From Sphingomonas sp. DG1-23 (lineage in GTDB: Bacteria; Pseudomonadota; Alphaproteobacteria; Sphingomonadales; Sphingomonadaceae): 64,000 nt of DNA. Positions 52,024-61,472 of the stretch are shown in pieces. The position numbers and the translations under genes were made by a program. Positions within the stretch are counted from its first letter, which is position 1; every line of letters starts with the position of its first letter. The stretch is from positions 186,001 to 250,000 of the forward strand of contig NZ_JAVAMA010000004.1 of the NCBI RefSeq assembly GCF_030730875.1. Direction: 5' to 3'. The notes below the pieces were generated by a model that had not been told where the DNA came from, searched no databases, and was given only the letters and a program-made list of their open reading frames with translations.

Positions 52024-54764
52024 CAGCGCGGGCTGAGCTTGACCAAGGTCGGCGCGCTGCCGAGCGCGATGGTATAGCCGTCGCGTTCCAATGTGCCGGT
52101 CGAGGGGGTCAACGCCTTCGCGCCTTGTGTCGTGGTTTCGATCCGCAGCCGCGCCGCGGGGGTCGTCGGGGTCGCCGGATCGAGCATCAGCGTGATCGCG
52201 CCGTTCACCGGCGTGTAGACCACATTGGCGATCTTGCCGGCGTCGAGCGTGATCCACGCGCCTGCCGGCGCGACGAACACGCGCGCGCGTGCGCCGTCCT
52301 TCGGCTGGATCTGCACGCCGTCCTTGCCGTGCGTCACCTCGCCGCCGAAGCCGAGCCAGCCGAAGGTCGGATCGTTGACGAGATAGGTCGCCGCGGTCAG
52401 CGCATGGCCATAGAAACCCATGCCGTAATCGCCGGTATAGGGATCCCATTTCATCATGTCGGGCCAGGCGTGGAACGCGGCGGAGGAGAATCCCTGCTGG
52501 TCGATATTGGTGATGCCGCCCATCATCCCGCCATAGGCGACGCGCAGCAGATGCAGGTCCGTGGGGTTCTGGCGATAGGCGTCGAACAAAGGGACGGCGT
52601 TCAGCGCTGAGCCGTAATGGTGGATCTGGCGCTCGATCCGCGGATATTTGCCGCCGTAGAGGAAGTCCCAATAACGGCGGGCATTGCCGTTATAGCCCCA
52701 GCTCGGGATCGTCGGATCATAGCCGAGGATCACTTCCCGCGTGACGTCGGCCTGCGGCTGGTAGCCGAAATAGCGCATCCACGCATAGACTTCGGGCTGG
52801 CCCGTCGAATCCCACGGCATTTCCGATCCGAACGGGAATTTGAGCGTGCGCCAGTGATCGGCGCGCTTCTTCATCAGCCGTTCCATCTCGGTCGCCTCGG
52901 CCGTCAGGCCCTCGCGCTTGAGATCCTTGAGGATGTCGACGAACACGTCGCCCTCCATCAGCCCGAACTCGGCATAATAAGGCGCGTCGCGCATCATCGC
53001 GACGGTGGTCTGGTAGGCCTTGCCGAGATACCAGCGCCAGTCGTGGCGGGTGACCGTGCCCGGATGGTTGCGCGCAGTGCGATAGAGCACCCAATGGCCA
53101 ATTGCGACGTGCGGATAATTATAGGCGCGGCCGAGATCGTTCGCGTCCTTCTCCTTCCACGAGGTCCACGACTTCCACTTGTCGGCATCCTTGTAGAGAT
53201 CGGGGAATTTGGCGGGATCATAATAGAACAGGCTCTTCTTGACCGCGCCGGCCTGCGGGCCGTCGGCGATCTGGAGGTTGCCGACCACTGTCTCGTCGAC
53301 CATCCGCTCGATCTTGGCGACCTCGGCCGGATCGGGATTGTCGAGCTGCTTCATCGTCGCCGCGACCCAGGCGCCGCCGCCGCCTTCGTCGCTCATCCCC
53401 GCGATCCAGACGCGCGGCTCGACGTCGACGATCTTTTTCGCTTCGTTGTCCCAGGTCAGGATCGCTGGTGAGCGACCGAACTTGTCGCCCTTGCCCTCAT
53501 ACCATTGCTGCGTCGTCGAGAAGCGGCCGAGATCGGCCATGGTCTGATCGAGCGGCTTGGTGACGAAATAGCTGACCGTCTGCACCTGCCCGTCGGCATA
53601 AGTGAGCGTGAGGCGAACCTGGCCCCATTGCTTGCCGCGCACGGTCAGCTTCGCCCAGCCTTTCTGATTGCCGGCGGGGCTTGCCTCGATCGCGCCCGCC
53701 GGGAAGCTCTCGATCTTGCGGATCGCGCTCGGCGCCTTGACGAACAGCGACGCGGCCTGGTCGGTGGGGACGACGTAACCGGGAATGCCGACCGCGACCG
53801 GGCGCCTGTTGGCGATCAGCGTCCCTTCGATCGCGCGGATCGACGGCGTCTGGGTCATGCGGACGCCCACCTCGATCGCCTGGCCCGGCGCGAGCGTGCG
53901 GCCGGTGGGCGCATTCCACTGCTCGCCGGCTTCTTTCCACTCGCGGTCGGCATAGCCGAGGCTGTGGACGGTCCAGTCGTAGAACCCCTCGGAAGTCTGG
54001 CCGCGCGGGCTCTTGTCGGTGAAGATCGACTCCCTGGCCTCCCGCGGATTCTTGAGCGGCGCCCAGGATTCGAGCGCGCTGCCTTTCTCGGGCAGCACCA
54101 GCAGCGCTGGGCCCTGGCCGTTGAGCCGGGTGACCTGCAGATAGCCGGCGTCGCGCCCGATATAGGGATCGACGAAGCTAGCTTCGGCATGCGCCTGGTC
54201 GAGGTTGCGATCGGTGATGATGTTGTCGAACACCATCGGCATGCCGAGCGCGCCGATCTCGAGCGGCTGTTTGGTCGTGTTGGTGATTCGGAAGCGGAGC
54301 CCGAGCAGGCCAGCCTCGTTCACCCAGCGACGCTCGACCGTGAAGGGAGCATCAGCGCCCATGCTCTTCGTGATGTCCGCCGCGGCGATCACCCTGCCCG
54401 TCGCGGGCAGCAGCCGGATCGGCTTGCGCGCGTGCGCCGAGGCGAAGTCGCGCCATTCGCCGCCGGGCGCGCGGACGCGCAGATTGAGGTCGCCGATATG
54501 ATTGTAGCCGTCGCCGGCGCGTTCGGGCTCGCGCGCGGTGGGGACGAAGCTGAACGCCGGGTCTGCCGCAGGCGACAGGCGTGCGAGCGTCTGGGTGTCG
54601 CTGCGCAAAGCGACCTCGAAACTGCCGACCTTGTACGGCGTGGTGTGGATCGGCGGATAGACCGGCTTGGGCTGCTCCTGCGCGACCAGCGCCGGGACGA
54701 AGACGGCGGACGACGCGCCGGCGAGAAGAAGAGCCACGGGGCCGAGGATGCGGGCGTTCAGCAT
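52023..54764 (-). CDS. Large secreted DUF5695-like protein
   Basis: Exported protein of 913 aa. The ATG at 54764 is chosen with gagag just upstream; an ATG at 54776 overlaps the S9 stop. The signal peptide ends VPALVAQ. The N-terminal half is beta-rich (about 30-450) and the C-terminal half shows alpha/alpha-toroid-like phrases (GHWVLYRTARNH, RRYWDFLYGGKYPRIERQ, YGSALNAVPLFDAYR) seen in glycoside hydrolases. It fits DUF5695, a family with no activity known to me. Position between a proline-type peptidase and DUF6055 suggests a glycoprotein glycan as substrate. Confidence 0.75.
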   Translation of the reverse strand: MLNARILGPVALLLAGASSAVFVPALVAQEQPKPVYPPIHTTPYKVGSFEVALRSDTQTLARLSPAADPAFSFVPTAREPERAGDGYNHIGDLNLRVRAPGGEWRDFASAHARKPIRLLPATGRVIAAADITKSMGADAPFTVERRWVNEAGLLGLRFRITNTTKQPLEIGALGMPMVFDNIITDRNLDQAHAEASFVDPYIGRDAGYLQVTRLNGQGPALLVLPEKGSALESWAPLKNPREARESIFTDKSPRGQTSEGFYDWTVHSLGYADREWKEAGEQWNAPTGRTLAPGQAIEVGVRMTQTPSIRAIEGTLIANRRPVAVGIPGYVVPTDQAASLFVKAPSAIRKIESFPAGAIEASPAGNQKGWAKLTVRGKQWGQVRLTLTYADGQVQTVSYFVTKPLDQTMADLGRFSTTQQWYEGKGDKFGRSPAILTWDNEAKKIVDVEPRVWIAGMSDEGGGGAWVAATMKQLDNPDPAEVAKIERMVDETVVGNLQIADGPQAGAVKKSLFYYDPAKFPDLYKDADKWKSWTSWKEKDANDLGRAYNYPHVAIGHWVLYRTARNHPGTVTRHDWRWYLGKAYQTTVAMMRDAPYYAEFGLMEGDVFVDILKDLKREGLTAEATEMERLMKKRADHWRTLKFPFGSEMPWDSTGQPEVYAWMRYFGYQPQADVTREVILGYDPTIPSWGYNGNARRYWDFLYGGKYPRIERQIHHYGSALNAVPLFDAYRQNPTDLHLLRVAYGGMMGGITNIDQQGFSSAAFHAWPDMMKWDPYTGDYGMGFYGHALTAATYLVNDPTFGWLGFGGEVTHGKDGVQIQPKDGARARVFVAPAGAWITLDAGKIANVVYTPVNGAITLMLDPATPTTPAARLRIETTTQGAKALTPSTGTLERDGYTIALGSAPTLVKLSPR

Positions 54765-54772
54765 GATGTCTC

Positions 54773-57127
54773 TCATTTGGTGGCCGCGCCGATCGCAGGC
54801 ATGGCAGGGGCGGGCGCCGGGAGCGGCAGCACGGGCGGCTTCTCGTCGAGCAGATGGCGGGTGAAATAGTCGCGCAGCTTGCGCCAGAAGAAGGGCTGGG
54901 CGACGCGGTGCGTGGTGTTCGGCAGGATCACCACGTCGACGTCGCGCCCGGCGGTGATCAGCGCATTGGCGAGGCGGAGGCTCTCGGTCACCGGCACATT
55001 GTCGTCGATGTCGCCGTGAATCAGCAGCAGCTTGCCCTGCAAATTCTTCGCCACCGACATGTTGGAGTTGCGCTCCCACACGGCCTCGTCGGGATTGCCC
55101 ATCGAGACTTCGGGCCACCACGCCTTGTCGAGGCGCAGATCGTGATTGCCCGACGAGGCAACCGCGACCTTGAAGAAATTCGGCCGGCGCAGCACGAAGC
55201 GCGCGGCATCATACCCGCCCGCCGAACCGCCATAGACGCCGACGCGGCCGGCATCGATATACGGGTATTTCGCGGCCATTTGGCGAATCATCGCGATATG
55301 ATCGTCGAGCCCGACCTCGCCGAGATTCTGGTATGCGGGGAGGCGGAAGGCCTGGCCGCGGCGCGAGGTGCCGGTGCCGTCGATACTGACCACGATCGCG
55401 CCCAATTGCGCGACGCTGCCCGCACCCGCGGTGACCGCGCCGCTCCAGCTGGTCGGCACGTTGGTGGTGGTCGGGCCGGTATAGACGGCGTCGATGATCG
55501 GATAGCTGCGCTTCGGATCGAAATTCGCCGGGCGCCAGATCATCCCGTAGAGCCGGGTCTTGCCGTCCGCGGCGAGGCCGGCGAACGGCTCGGGCGCGGT
55601 ATATCCGGTCGCGAACAGCGCGCTGGCATCGGCGCGTGCGAGCTCGGTGACGATGCGGCCGTCGCGTGCGTCGCGGACGACGGTGCGGGTCGGCGCGGTC
55701 GGGCTCGACATCGCGTCGATGAACCATTTGCCGTCGGACGATACTTCGATCTCGTGATCGAGCGGCTCGGGCGTGAGCAATAGCGGCTGCTGGCCGTCGA
55801 GAGTGACCCGATAGAGTGCGCGATAATAGGGATTGCGATCACGCTCGCGGCCGACGCCGGTGAGCAACAAAGTGCGCGCCTTCGCGTCGATATGCGCCAC
55901 GTCGAGCACTTCCCAGTCGCCGCGGGTGAGCGGGAGCGCGCGATCGGGATCGTCGGGGCGGATCAGATAGAGCTGCGCCCAGCCCGAGCGTTCGGACACG
56001 TCGAGCTCGCCGCCCAGCTCGGGAGCCGGCCGCAAATAGCTCGACGTCACGGTGACGATCGGCGCGACTGACTCGCGCGCGGTGACGGTCGATTTGCCGG
56101 TTTTGGGATCGGCTTCATAAACGACGAGCTGCCTGTAGCCGCGCTCGGTCCACTGCACGCGCGCCTTGCCGCCCGCCCAGCCCATGTCCGGCGGCGACGG
56201 GTAAAGGATCGATTCGGAAGGGATGTCGAGCGGCACGATCCGCGCGCGCCTGCGCTTCAGGGCATCCTCGACGTCGACCGTGAACCGCGTCGCCTGCGGC
56301 AGCTTCGCGGCGCCGGCGAGCGGGTATACGTATTGGAAGCCGCGCGGATAGAAGCTGCCCGGCGGGTTTTCCTGGGTGATCGACAGCCGCGCGACGCCGC
56401 GCGTGTCGAGCCGCCAGCTCAGTATCTGACGGCTGTCGGGTGCCCAGACCACCGACACCGGCATCTTGGGCTCTTCGGTGCCGGCCTTGAGGATGTCGGC
56501 GAGCTGCGGGATGCTGCGGCCATAGGGCTGTTCGCGCGTCCCGTCGGTGGTGAGCGCGACTTCGCGGCCCGACTTGCGCTCGCGCGCGAACAGGTTGAAG
56601 TCGCGCGCGACGATCTCGAACCGGCCATCGGGCGAGACCGCGCCTTCGCCCTCGGGATCGCCTTTCTTCGCTTCGACCAGCGTACCGGCGGAATTCAGCG
56701 TCCATTGCCTGTCGGCGACGCCGAAGGTGAGCGCGCCGTCTTTGGCGCTGTAATCGGGATCGTCGAGGCGGAGTGCGGCTGGATCGACTTCCTTGCCGGT
56801 CGCCTCGGCGAGCAATCGGGCCAACCGGACCTCGTCGACGATCGGGCGCGATTGGCCGGTGGCGAGATCGAGATAGCGGATCTCCCGCTCGCCTGCGCTG
56901 CCGAGCCGGTAGAGGATGCCGGTGCCGTCGCGGGTGAAGGTCGCGCGCAGGTCGGAATTGACGATCAATTTATCGAGTTCGGGCCGCAAATAGCGATCCG
57001 CACGGGCATAGCGCTCGGCGACGGTCGGCCCTGTCGTCGGGCCGGCATGGGCCGATGCAACCGGAATGGCGACCAGCGCGAACACTGCTCCCACACGGTT
57101 TGGCTTCCAATGTCGATTGCCTGGCAT
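54773..57127 (-). CDS. S9-family dipeptidyl peptidase IV-like serine peptidase
   Basis: Secreted or periplasmic prolyl-oligopeptidase-type enzyme of 784 aa. The start at 57127 has gggagg 6 bases upstream and gives a signal peptide ending ASAHA. A beta-propeller (about 60-500) precedes the alpha/beta-hydrolase domain with Ser635 in YGGSAGG, Asp near 708 (HGDIDDNVP) and His740 (NTTHR). DPP-IV-type enzymes cut after X-Pro or X-Ala at the N-terminus. It is the first gene of the minus-strand operon and divergent from a FadR-type regulator, with an operator between. Fits breakdown of proline-rich peptides. Confidence 0.93.
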   Translation of the reverse strand: MPGNRHWKPNRVGAVFALVAIPVASAHAGPTTGPTVAERYARADRYLRPELDKLIVNSDLRATFTRDGTGILYRLGSAGEREIRYLDLATGQSRPIVDEVRLARLLAEATGKEVDPAALRLDDPDYSAKDGALTFGVADRQWTLNSAGTLVEAKKGDPEGEGAVSPDGRFEIVARDFNLFARERKSGREVALTTDGTREQPYGRSIPQLADILKAGTEEPKMPVSVVWAPDSRQILSWRLDTRGVARLSITQENPPGSFYPRGFQYVYPLAGAAKLPQATRFTVDVEDALKRRRARIVPLDIPSESILYPSPPDMGWAGGKARVQWTERGYRQLVVYEADPKTGKSTVTARESVAPIVTVTSSYLRPAPELGGELDVSERSGWAQLYLIRPDDPDRALPLTRGDWEVLDVAHIDAKARTLLLTGVGRERDRNPYYRALYRVTLDGQQPLLLTPEPLDHEIEVSSDGKWFIDAMSSPTAPTRTVVRDARDGRIVTELARADASALFATGYTAPEPFAGLAADGKTRLYGMIWRPANFDPKRSYPIIDAVYTGPTTTNVPTSWSGAVTAGAGSVAQLGAIVVSIDGTGTSRRGQAFRLPAYQNLGEVGLDDHIAMIRQMAAKYPYIDAGRVGVYGGSAGGYDAARFVLRRPNFFKVAVASSGNHDLRLDKAWWPEVSMGNPDEAVWERNSNMSVAKNLQGKLLLIHGDIDDNVPVTESLRLANALITAGRDVDVVILPNTTHRVAQPFFWRKLRDYFTRHLLDEKPPVLPLPAPAPAMPAIGAATK

Positions 57128-57180
57128 TCGCGCCCTCCCTCGCAGATGCATATCACGCGAATATCGCAGCTCAAGAAAAT

Positions 57181-57200
57181 TATACGGTATATTGTATGAC
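57181..57200. promoter_or_regulatory. Predicted operator between S9 peptidase and second FadR-type regulator
   Basis: tatacggtatattgtatgac contains two related halves (tatacggtat and ttgtatga). The 10-base tatacggtat recurs exactly at 58044-58053 before GH127. It differs from the acgtatgat core of the fucose locus, consistent with a different regulator. Confidence 0.6.
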
Positions 57201-57253
57201 GGATTGTATTTACGTGCGCATACGATAGCGTTGTCGGCGGAGAGGGAGCGGGA

Positions 57254-58000
57254 TTGGCTGAGTACGGCACCCATATCAGGAAGGGCTCGATGCTGCAGAG
57301 CCTCAGCGCCCAGCGCCTCAAGGGCTCGCTGGCGCAGCAGCTCGCGGTGATGATCCTGTCGGGCGAGCTGCCCGAGGGGCATGTTTTCCCGAGCGAACTC
57401 GATTATGCCGAGCAGATCGGCATCTCGCGGCCGGCGCTCCGCGAGGCATTTCGCATGCTCGCCGCCAAGGGGTTGGTGGATAGCCGGCCCAAGGCCGGGA
57501 CGCGCGTCGCGGCGCGGCGCCACTGGAGCCTGCTCGATCCCGATTTGCTCGCGTGGCAATTCGAAGCGGCGCCGAGCCCCAAATTCGTGGCGGATCTGTT
57601 CGAACTGCGCATGGTGGTGGAGCCCAATGCCGCCGCGTTTGCCGCGCAGCGCCGCAGCGAGACGCAATTGTCGGCGATGCGCGAGGCGCTTGATGCGATG
57701 GCGCTGCACGGGCTGGCGACCGAAAAGGGACGCTTCGCCGACCAGCGCTTTCACATGATCATGATGGAGGCGACCCGGAACGACGCGATGATCGCGCTGG
57801 CGAGCTCGATTCTCGCGGCGATCGCGTGGACGACGATCTACAAGCAGCGCAAGCGCGCGCTGCCGCGTGATCCCATCCCGGATCACCGCGCCTTGCTGGA
57901 TGCGATCGCAGCCAGCGATGTCGAGGCGGCGCGTGCTGCGATGACCGAACTGGTGCGCCTTGCGCTGGCGGATACCGAGGACTCGCTGCTCGACGATTAG
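57254..58000 (+). CDS. FadR-type (GntR, FCD domain) regulator
   Basis: DNA-binding regulator of 248 aa. The winged helix (about 20-85) reads GHVFPSELDYAEQIGISRPALREAFR, and RPKAGTRVAARRHW forms the wing. The FCD domain (about 100-235) has the expected His residues for a metal-dependent ligand site. The TTG at 57254 is used, with gggag upstream; Met13 (MLQSLS) is a possible later start. It is divergent from the S9 operon and upstream of GH127, both of which carry the TATACGGTAT motif. The ligand may be an arabinose- or hydroxyproline-derived acid; this is a guess from context. Confidence 0.88.
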   Translation: MAEYGTHIRKGSMLQSLSAQRLKGSLAQQLAVMILSGELPEGHVFPSELDYAEQIGISRPALREAFRMLAAKGLVDSRPKAGTRVAARRHWSLLDPDLLAWQFEAAPSPKFVADLFELRMVVEPNAAAFAAQRRSETQLSAMREALDAMALHGLATEKGRFADQRFHMIMMEATRNDAMIALASSILAAIAWTTIYKQRKRALPRDPIPDHRALLDAIAASDVEAARAAMTELVRLALADTEDSLLDD

Positions 58001-58040
58001 GCCGGAATGCGGGATTGACGCTCTCAATCTCGCTGCGTAA

Positions 58041-58057
58041 TCGTATACGGTATTCAG
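58041..58057 (+). promoter_or_regulatory. Predicted operator next to the GH127 ribosome site
   Basis: tcgtatacggtattcag holds the 10-base tatacggtat (58044-58053) found also at 57181. It ends 3 bases before the aggag ribosome site, so a bound regulator would block the promoter or initiation region of GH127. Confidence 0.55.
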
Positions 58058-58066
58058 GAGATCGAG

Positions 58067-60451
58067 ATGCAGACGATGCGCGCTTCCCGTCGTGAATTGA
58101 TGTTCGGAGCTGCCGCGCTGGCGGTGACGGCGCAGACGGGGATCGCACGCGCTGCGGCGGTCGGGGCGTTCGCGCCGAAGGGGGTCAAGCCGCTGCCGCT
58201 CGCTTCGGTGCGGTTGCGGCCGTCGGATTACGCCACCGCGGTCGAGGTCAACCGCAAGTATCTCCACCGGCTTAGCCCCGATCGGCTGCTCCACAATTTC
58301 CGCAAATATGCCGGGCTCGAGCCCAAGGCCGCGATCTATGGCGGGTGGGAGAGCGATACGATCGCCGGTCATACGCTGGGCCATTACCTTACCGCGCTGG
58401 TGCTCACCTGGCAGCAGACCGGCGATATGGAGATGCGCACCCGCGCCGATTACATCGTCGACGAACTCGCCGAGGCGCAGGCCAAGCGCGGGACGGGTTA
58501 CGTCGGCGCGCTCGGCCGCAAGCGCAAGGACGGTACCGTCGTCGACGGCGAAGAGATCTTCGGCGAAGTGATGAAGGGCGAAATCAAGTCCGGCGGATTC
58601 GATCTCAACGGCTCCTGGTCGCCGCTCTACACCGTCCACAAATTGTTCGCGGGGCTGCTCGACGTCCATGGCGCGTGGGGCAACAAGAAAGCGCTGACGG
58701 TCGTCGAAGGGTTGGGCGGTTATTTCGAGCGCGTGTTTGCCGCGCTCACCCCGGCGCAGGTGCAGGAAGTGCTCGGCTGCGAATATGGCGGACTCAACGA
58801 GAGCTATGCCGAGATGCACCAGCGCACCGGCAACCCGCGCTGGCTCAAGATGGCCGAGACGCTCTACGACAATCGCGTGCTCGATCCGCTGAGCAATCGC
58901 GAGGACAAGCTCGCCAATTTCCACGCCAACACGCAGGTGCCCAAGCTGATCGGACTGGCGCGAATCTACGACATCACCGGCGACGAGAAGCGCCGGACCG
59001 CGGCGACCTTCTTCTGGGAGCGGGTGACCGGGCATCACAGCTTCGTGATCGGCGGCAATGCCGACCGCGAATATTTCTTCACGCCGGATACGGTAGCCGA
59101 CCACATCACCGAGCAGACCTGCGAGCATTGCAACACCTACAACATGCTCAAGCTGACCCGGCATCTCTATGGCTGGCAGCCAGACGGCGCGCTGTTCGAT
59201 TATTATGAGCGCGCCCACCTCAACCACGTGATGTCGGCGCAGGATCCGGCGACCGGCGGGTTCACCTATATGACGCCGCTGATGACCGGTACCGAGCGCG
59301 GTTATTCCACCGTGGACGATGACGCCTTCTGGTGCTGCGTGGGCAGCGGCATGGAAGTCCATTCCAAGCACGGCGAGTCGATCTTCTGGGAAGACGATGC
59401 CGGCGGGCTGATCGTCAACCTCTACATCCCGGCCGACGCCAGCTGGGCGAAGCGCAATGCTTCGCTGACGCTGGACACCAATTATCCGTTCGCCCCCGAA
59501 AGCACGCTGACCTTCGCGAAGGTCAAGGCCGGCCGTTTCCCGGTCGCGCTGCGCGTACCGGGCTGGGCGGCCGGCAAAGCGGCGGTCAAGGTCAACGGCC
59601 AGCCTGCGCAGCCGGTGTTCGAGCGCGGCTATGCCGTGGTGAACCGGCGCTGGAAGGCGGGCGACACGGTGTCGATCACGCTGCCGCTCGAGCTGCGGAT
59701 CGAATCCGCGCCGGGCGACGAGAATACGGTTGCGGTGCTCAGCGGTCCGATGGTGCTTTCGGCCGACCTGGGACCGAAAGACGTGAAATGGGAGCAGGCC
59801 GATCCGGCGCTGGTCGGGGCCGATCTGCTTGCGGCCTTCACGCCGAGCGATCCAGCCAAGGGCATCTTCAACACGCGCGGCATCGTGCGCCCTGCGGATC
59901 TGCAGTTCGTGCCCTTCTATCGCCAGTATAACCGCCGCAGCGCGACCTATTTCAAGCGCTTCTCGGAGAGCGCGTGGGCGGCCGAGGAAAAGGCATTCCT
60001 CGCCGAGCAGACCCGGCTCAAGGATATCGCTGCGCGCTCGGTCGACGTCATGTTCCTCGGCGAGATGCAGCCCGAGCGCGATCACAACCTCACTTCCGAG
60101 ATTTCCTATCCGGTCACCTATCGCGGCCGGCAGGGGCGCGACGCGCGCTCGGGCGGGTTCATCGAGTTCGCGCTCAAGACAAAGGAAGGGCCGCTGATCC
60201 TGCAGGCGACCTATTGGGGCGGCGAGCGCAAGCGGGGCTTCGACATATTGGTCGATAACGTGAAGGTCGCCACCCAGACGCTCGACAACGACAAGCCCGG
60301 CAAGTTCTTCGACGTCGAATATCCGCTCGCCGAGGCGCTGACCAGGGGCAAGAAATCGGTGCAGGTGCGGATCGTGCCGCATGATCGCAGCACCGCGGGT
60401 CCGGTGTTCGGAGTGCGGCTGTTTACCGCCAAGGCGGGTGCCGCAATTTGA
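58067..60451 (+). CDS. GH127 beta-L-arabinofuranosidase
   Basis: Exported glycosidase of 794 aa that releases beta-linked L-arabinofuranose, for example from hydroxyproline-linked arabino-oligosaccharides or rhamnogalacturonan II. A Tat/Sec-like signal (RASRRELMFGAAALAV) ends near residue 30. The zinc-cysteine site is E353 and C355 in TCEHCNTYN plus C423 and C424 in FWCCVGSGME, as in characterised GH127. E335 (NADREYF) is a candidate general acid. A C-terminal beta-domain (DUF4986-like) follows from about 650. The aggag site is 6 bases upstream. Its stop overlaps the next start as TTGA. Confidence 0.95.
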   Translation: MQTMRASRRELMFGAAALAVTAQTGIARAAAVGAFAPKGVKPLPLASVRLRPSDYATAVEVNRKYLHRLSPDRLLHNFRKYAGLEPKAAIYGGWESDTIAGHTLGHYLTALVLTWQQTGDMEMRTRADYIVDELAEAQAKRGTGYVGALGRKRKDGTVVDGEEIFGEVMKGEIKSGGFDLNGSWSPLYTVHKLFAGLLDVHGAWGNKKALTVVEGLGGYFERVFAALTPAQVQEVLGCEYGGLNESYAEMHQRTGNPRWLKMAETLYDNRVLDPLSNREDKLANFHANTQVPKLIGLARIYDITGDEKRRTAATFFWERVTGHHSFVIGGNADREYFFTPDTVADHITEQTCEHCNTYNMLKLTRHLYGWQPDGALFDYYERAHLNHVMSAQDPATGGFTYMTPLMTGTERGYSTVDDDAFWCCVGSGMEVHSKHGESIFWEDDAGGLIVNLYIPADASWAKRNASLTLDTNYPFAPESTLTFAKVKAGRFPVALRVPGWAAGKAAVKVNGQPAQPVFERGYAVVNRRWKAGDTVSITLPLELRIESAPGDENTVAVLSGPMVLSADLGPKDVKWEQADPALVGADLLAAFTPSDPAKGIFNTRGIVRPADLQFVPFYRQYNRRSATYFKRFSESAWAAEEKAFLAEQTRLKDIAARSVDVMFLGEMQPERDHNLTSEISYPVTYRGRQGRDARSGGFIEFALKTKEGPLILQATYWGGERKRGFDILVDNVKVATQTLDNDKPGKFFDVEYPLAEALTRGKKSVQVRIVPHDRSTAGPVFGVRLFTAKAGAAI

Positions 60452-61470
60452 GCGAGGCCGGGCCCGGCGTCGCGATGACGCTCGACGAATTGCGCGAACT
60501 CGCCCGGGCGAAGCTGCGCGCGGCAGAGCTGGCCGGGGATCATGCCGATGCGGTGGCCGAGACGATGGTCTCGGGCGAGCGCGACGGTTGCGCCAGCCAC
60601 GGAATCTATCGCCTGCTCGTCGCCGATCGCAGCATCCGCGCCGGGGTGGTCGTGCCCGATGCCGTGCCGCAGGTCTCCGAGCCCAGGGCGGGATTGGTGC
60701 GGGTCGATGGCAGGGGCGGCTTCGCGCAGCTCGCTTTCGAGCGCGGCATGCCGTTGTTGGTGGAAAAGGCGCGCGCCAACGGCATCGCAGCACTGGCGCT
60801 CAACAACGTCGTTCACTTTGCCGCGCTGTGGCCCGAGGTCGAGGCGCTGGCCGGGCAGGGGCTGGTCGCATTGGCCTTCACCCCCAGCCACGCCTGGGTT
60901 GCGCCCGCCGGTGGCACGAAGCCGGTGTTCGGCACCAATCCGATCGCGTTCGGCTGGCCGCGCCCCGGCCGCGATCCGTTCGTCTTCGATTTCGCGACCA
61001 GCGCGGTCGCGCGCGGCGAGATCGAGTTGCACCGCCGCGAAGGTCGGGCTGTCCCGGGAGATTGGGGCTATGATGCCGAGGGCCGCGCCACGACCGATGC
61101 CGAGGCAGTGCTGAACGGCGCGATGCGCACCTTCGGCGGCCACAAAGGCTCGGCGCTGGCGGCGATGGTCGAATTGCTCGCCGGACCGCTGATCGCCGAC
61201 ATGACCAGCATGGAATCCATCGCGGCGGATGGCGCGCGCGGCGGCTCGCCGATCGGAGGCGAGTTGATCCTCGCGATCGATCCGGCGGGGTTTCTCGGCG
61301 ATGCGGTGCAGGCCCATCTCGCACGCGCCGAAGCGATGTTCGGGGCGATCGAAGGGCAGGGCGCACGGCTGCCATCGCAGCGGCGCTATGCCGCGCGGAA
61401 GCAGAGCCTTGCACGGGGCGTGACGATCCCGGCGGCGCTCTATGCGGACATCATGGCGATCGGAGGTTAA
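60448..61470 (+). CDS. Ldh-family (malate/L-sulfolactate/ureidoglycolate type) oxidoreductase
   Basis: NAD(P)-dependent oxidoreductase of 340 aa in the family containing YlbC-type malate dehydrogenases and delta-1-piperideine/pyrroline-2-carboxylate reductases. CASHGIYRL supplies the conserved Ser-His pair, NNVVHFAALWPEVEAL and GTNPIAFGWP the cofactor pocket. The TTG start overlaps the GH127 stop (TTGA). Reduction of delta-1-pyrroline-2-carboxylate, an intermediate of hydroxyproline or D-proline breakdown, would fit the proline-rich glycoprotein idea. The true substrate is open. Confidence 0.83.
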   Translation: MSEAGPGVAMTLDELRELARAKLRAAELAGDHADAVAETMVSGERDGCASHGIYRLLVADRSIRAGVVVPDAVPQVSEPRAGLVRVDGRGGFAQLAFERGMPLLVEKARANGIAALALNNVVHFAALWPEVEALAGQGLVALAFTPSHAWVAPAGGTKPVFGTNPIAFGWPRPGRDPFVFDFATSAVARGEIELHRREGRAVPGDWGYDAEGRATTDAEAVLNGAMRTFGGHKGSALAAMVELLAGPLIADMTSMESIAADGARGGSPIGGELILAIDPAGFLGDAVQAHLARAEAMFGAIEGQGARLPSQRRYAARKQSLARGVTIPAALYADIMAIGG

Positions 61471-61472
61471 AC

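Noticed and set aside
50167..52077. A 636-codon open frame on the plus strand
   Set aside because: It is antisense to the DUF6055-like gene, which has a signal peptide, HELTH motif and ordered repeats; the plus frame shows none.
54773..60793. A 2006-codon open frame on the minus strand
   Set aside because: Only the part up to 57127 is the S9 peptidase. The rest runs antisense to the regulator, GH127 and Ldh genes and is a GC-rich shadow.
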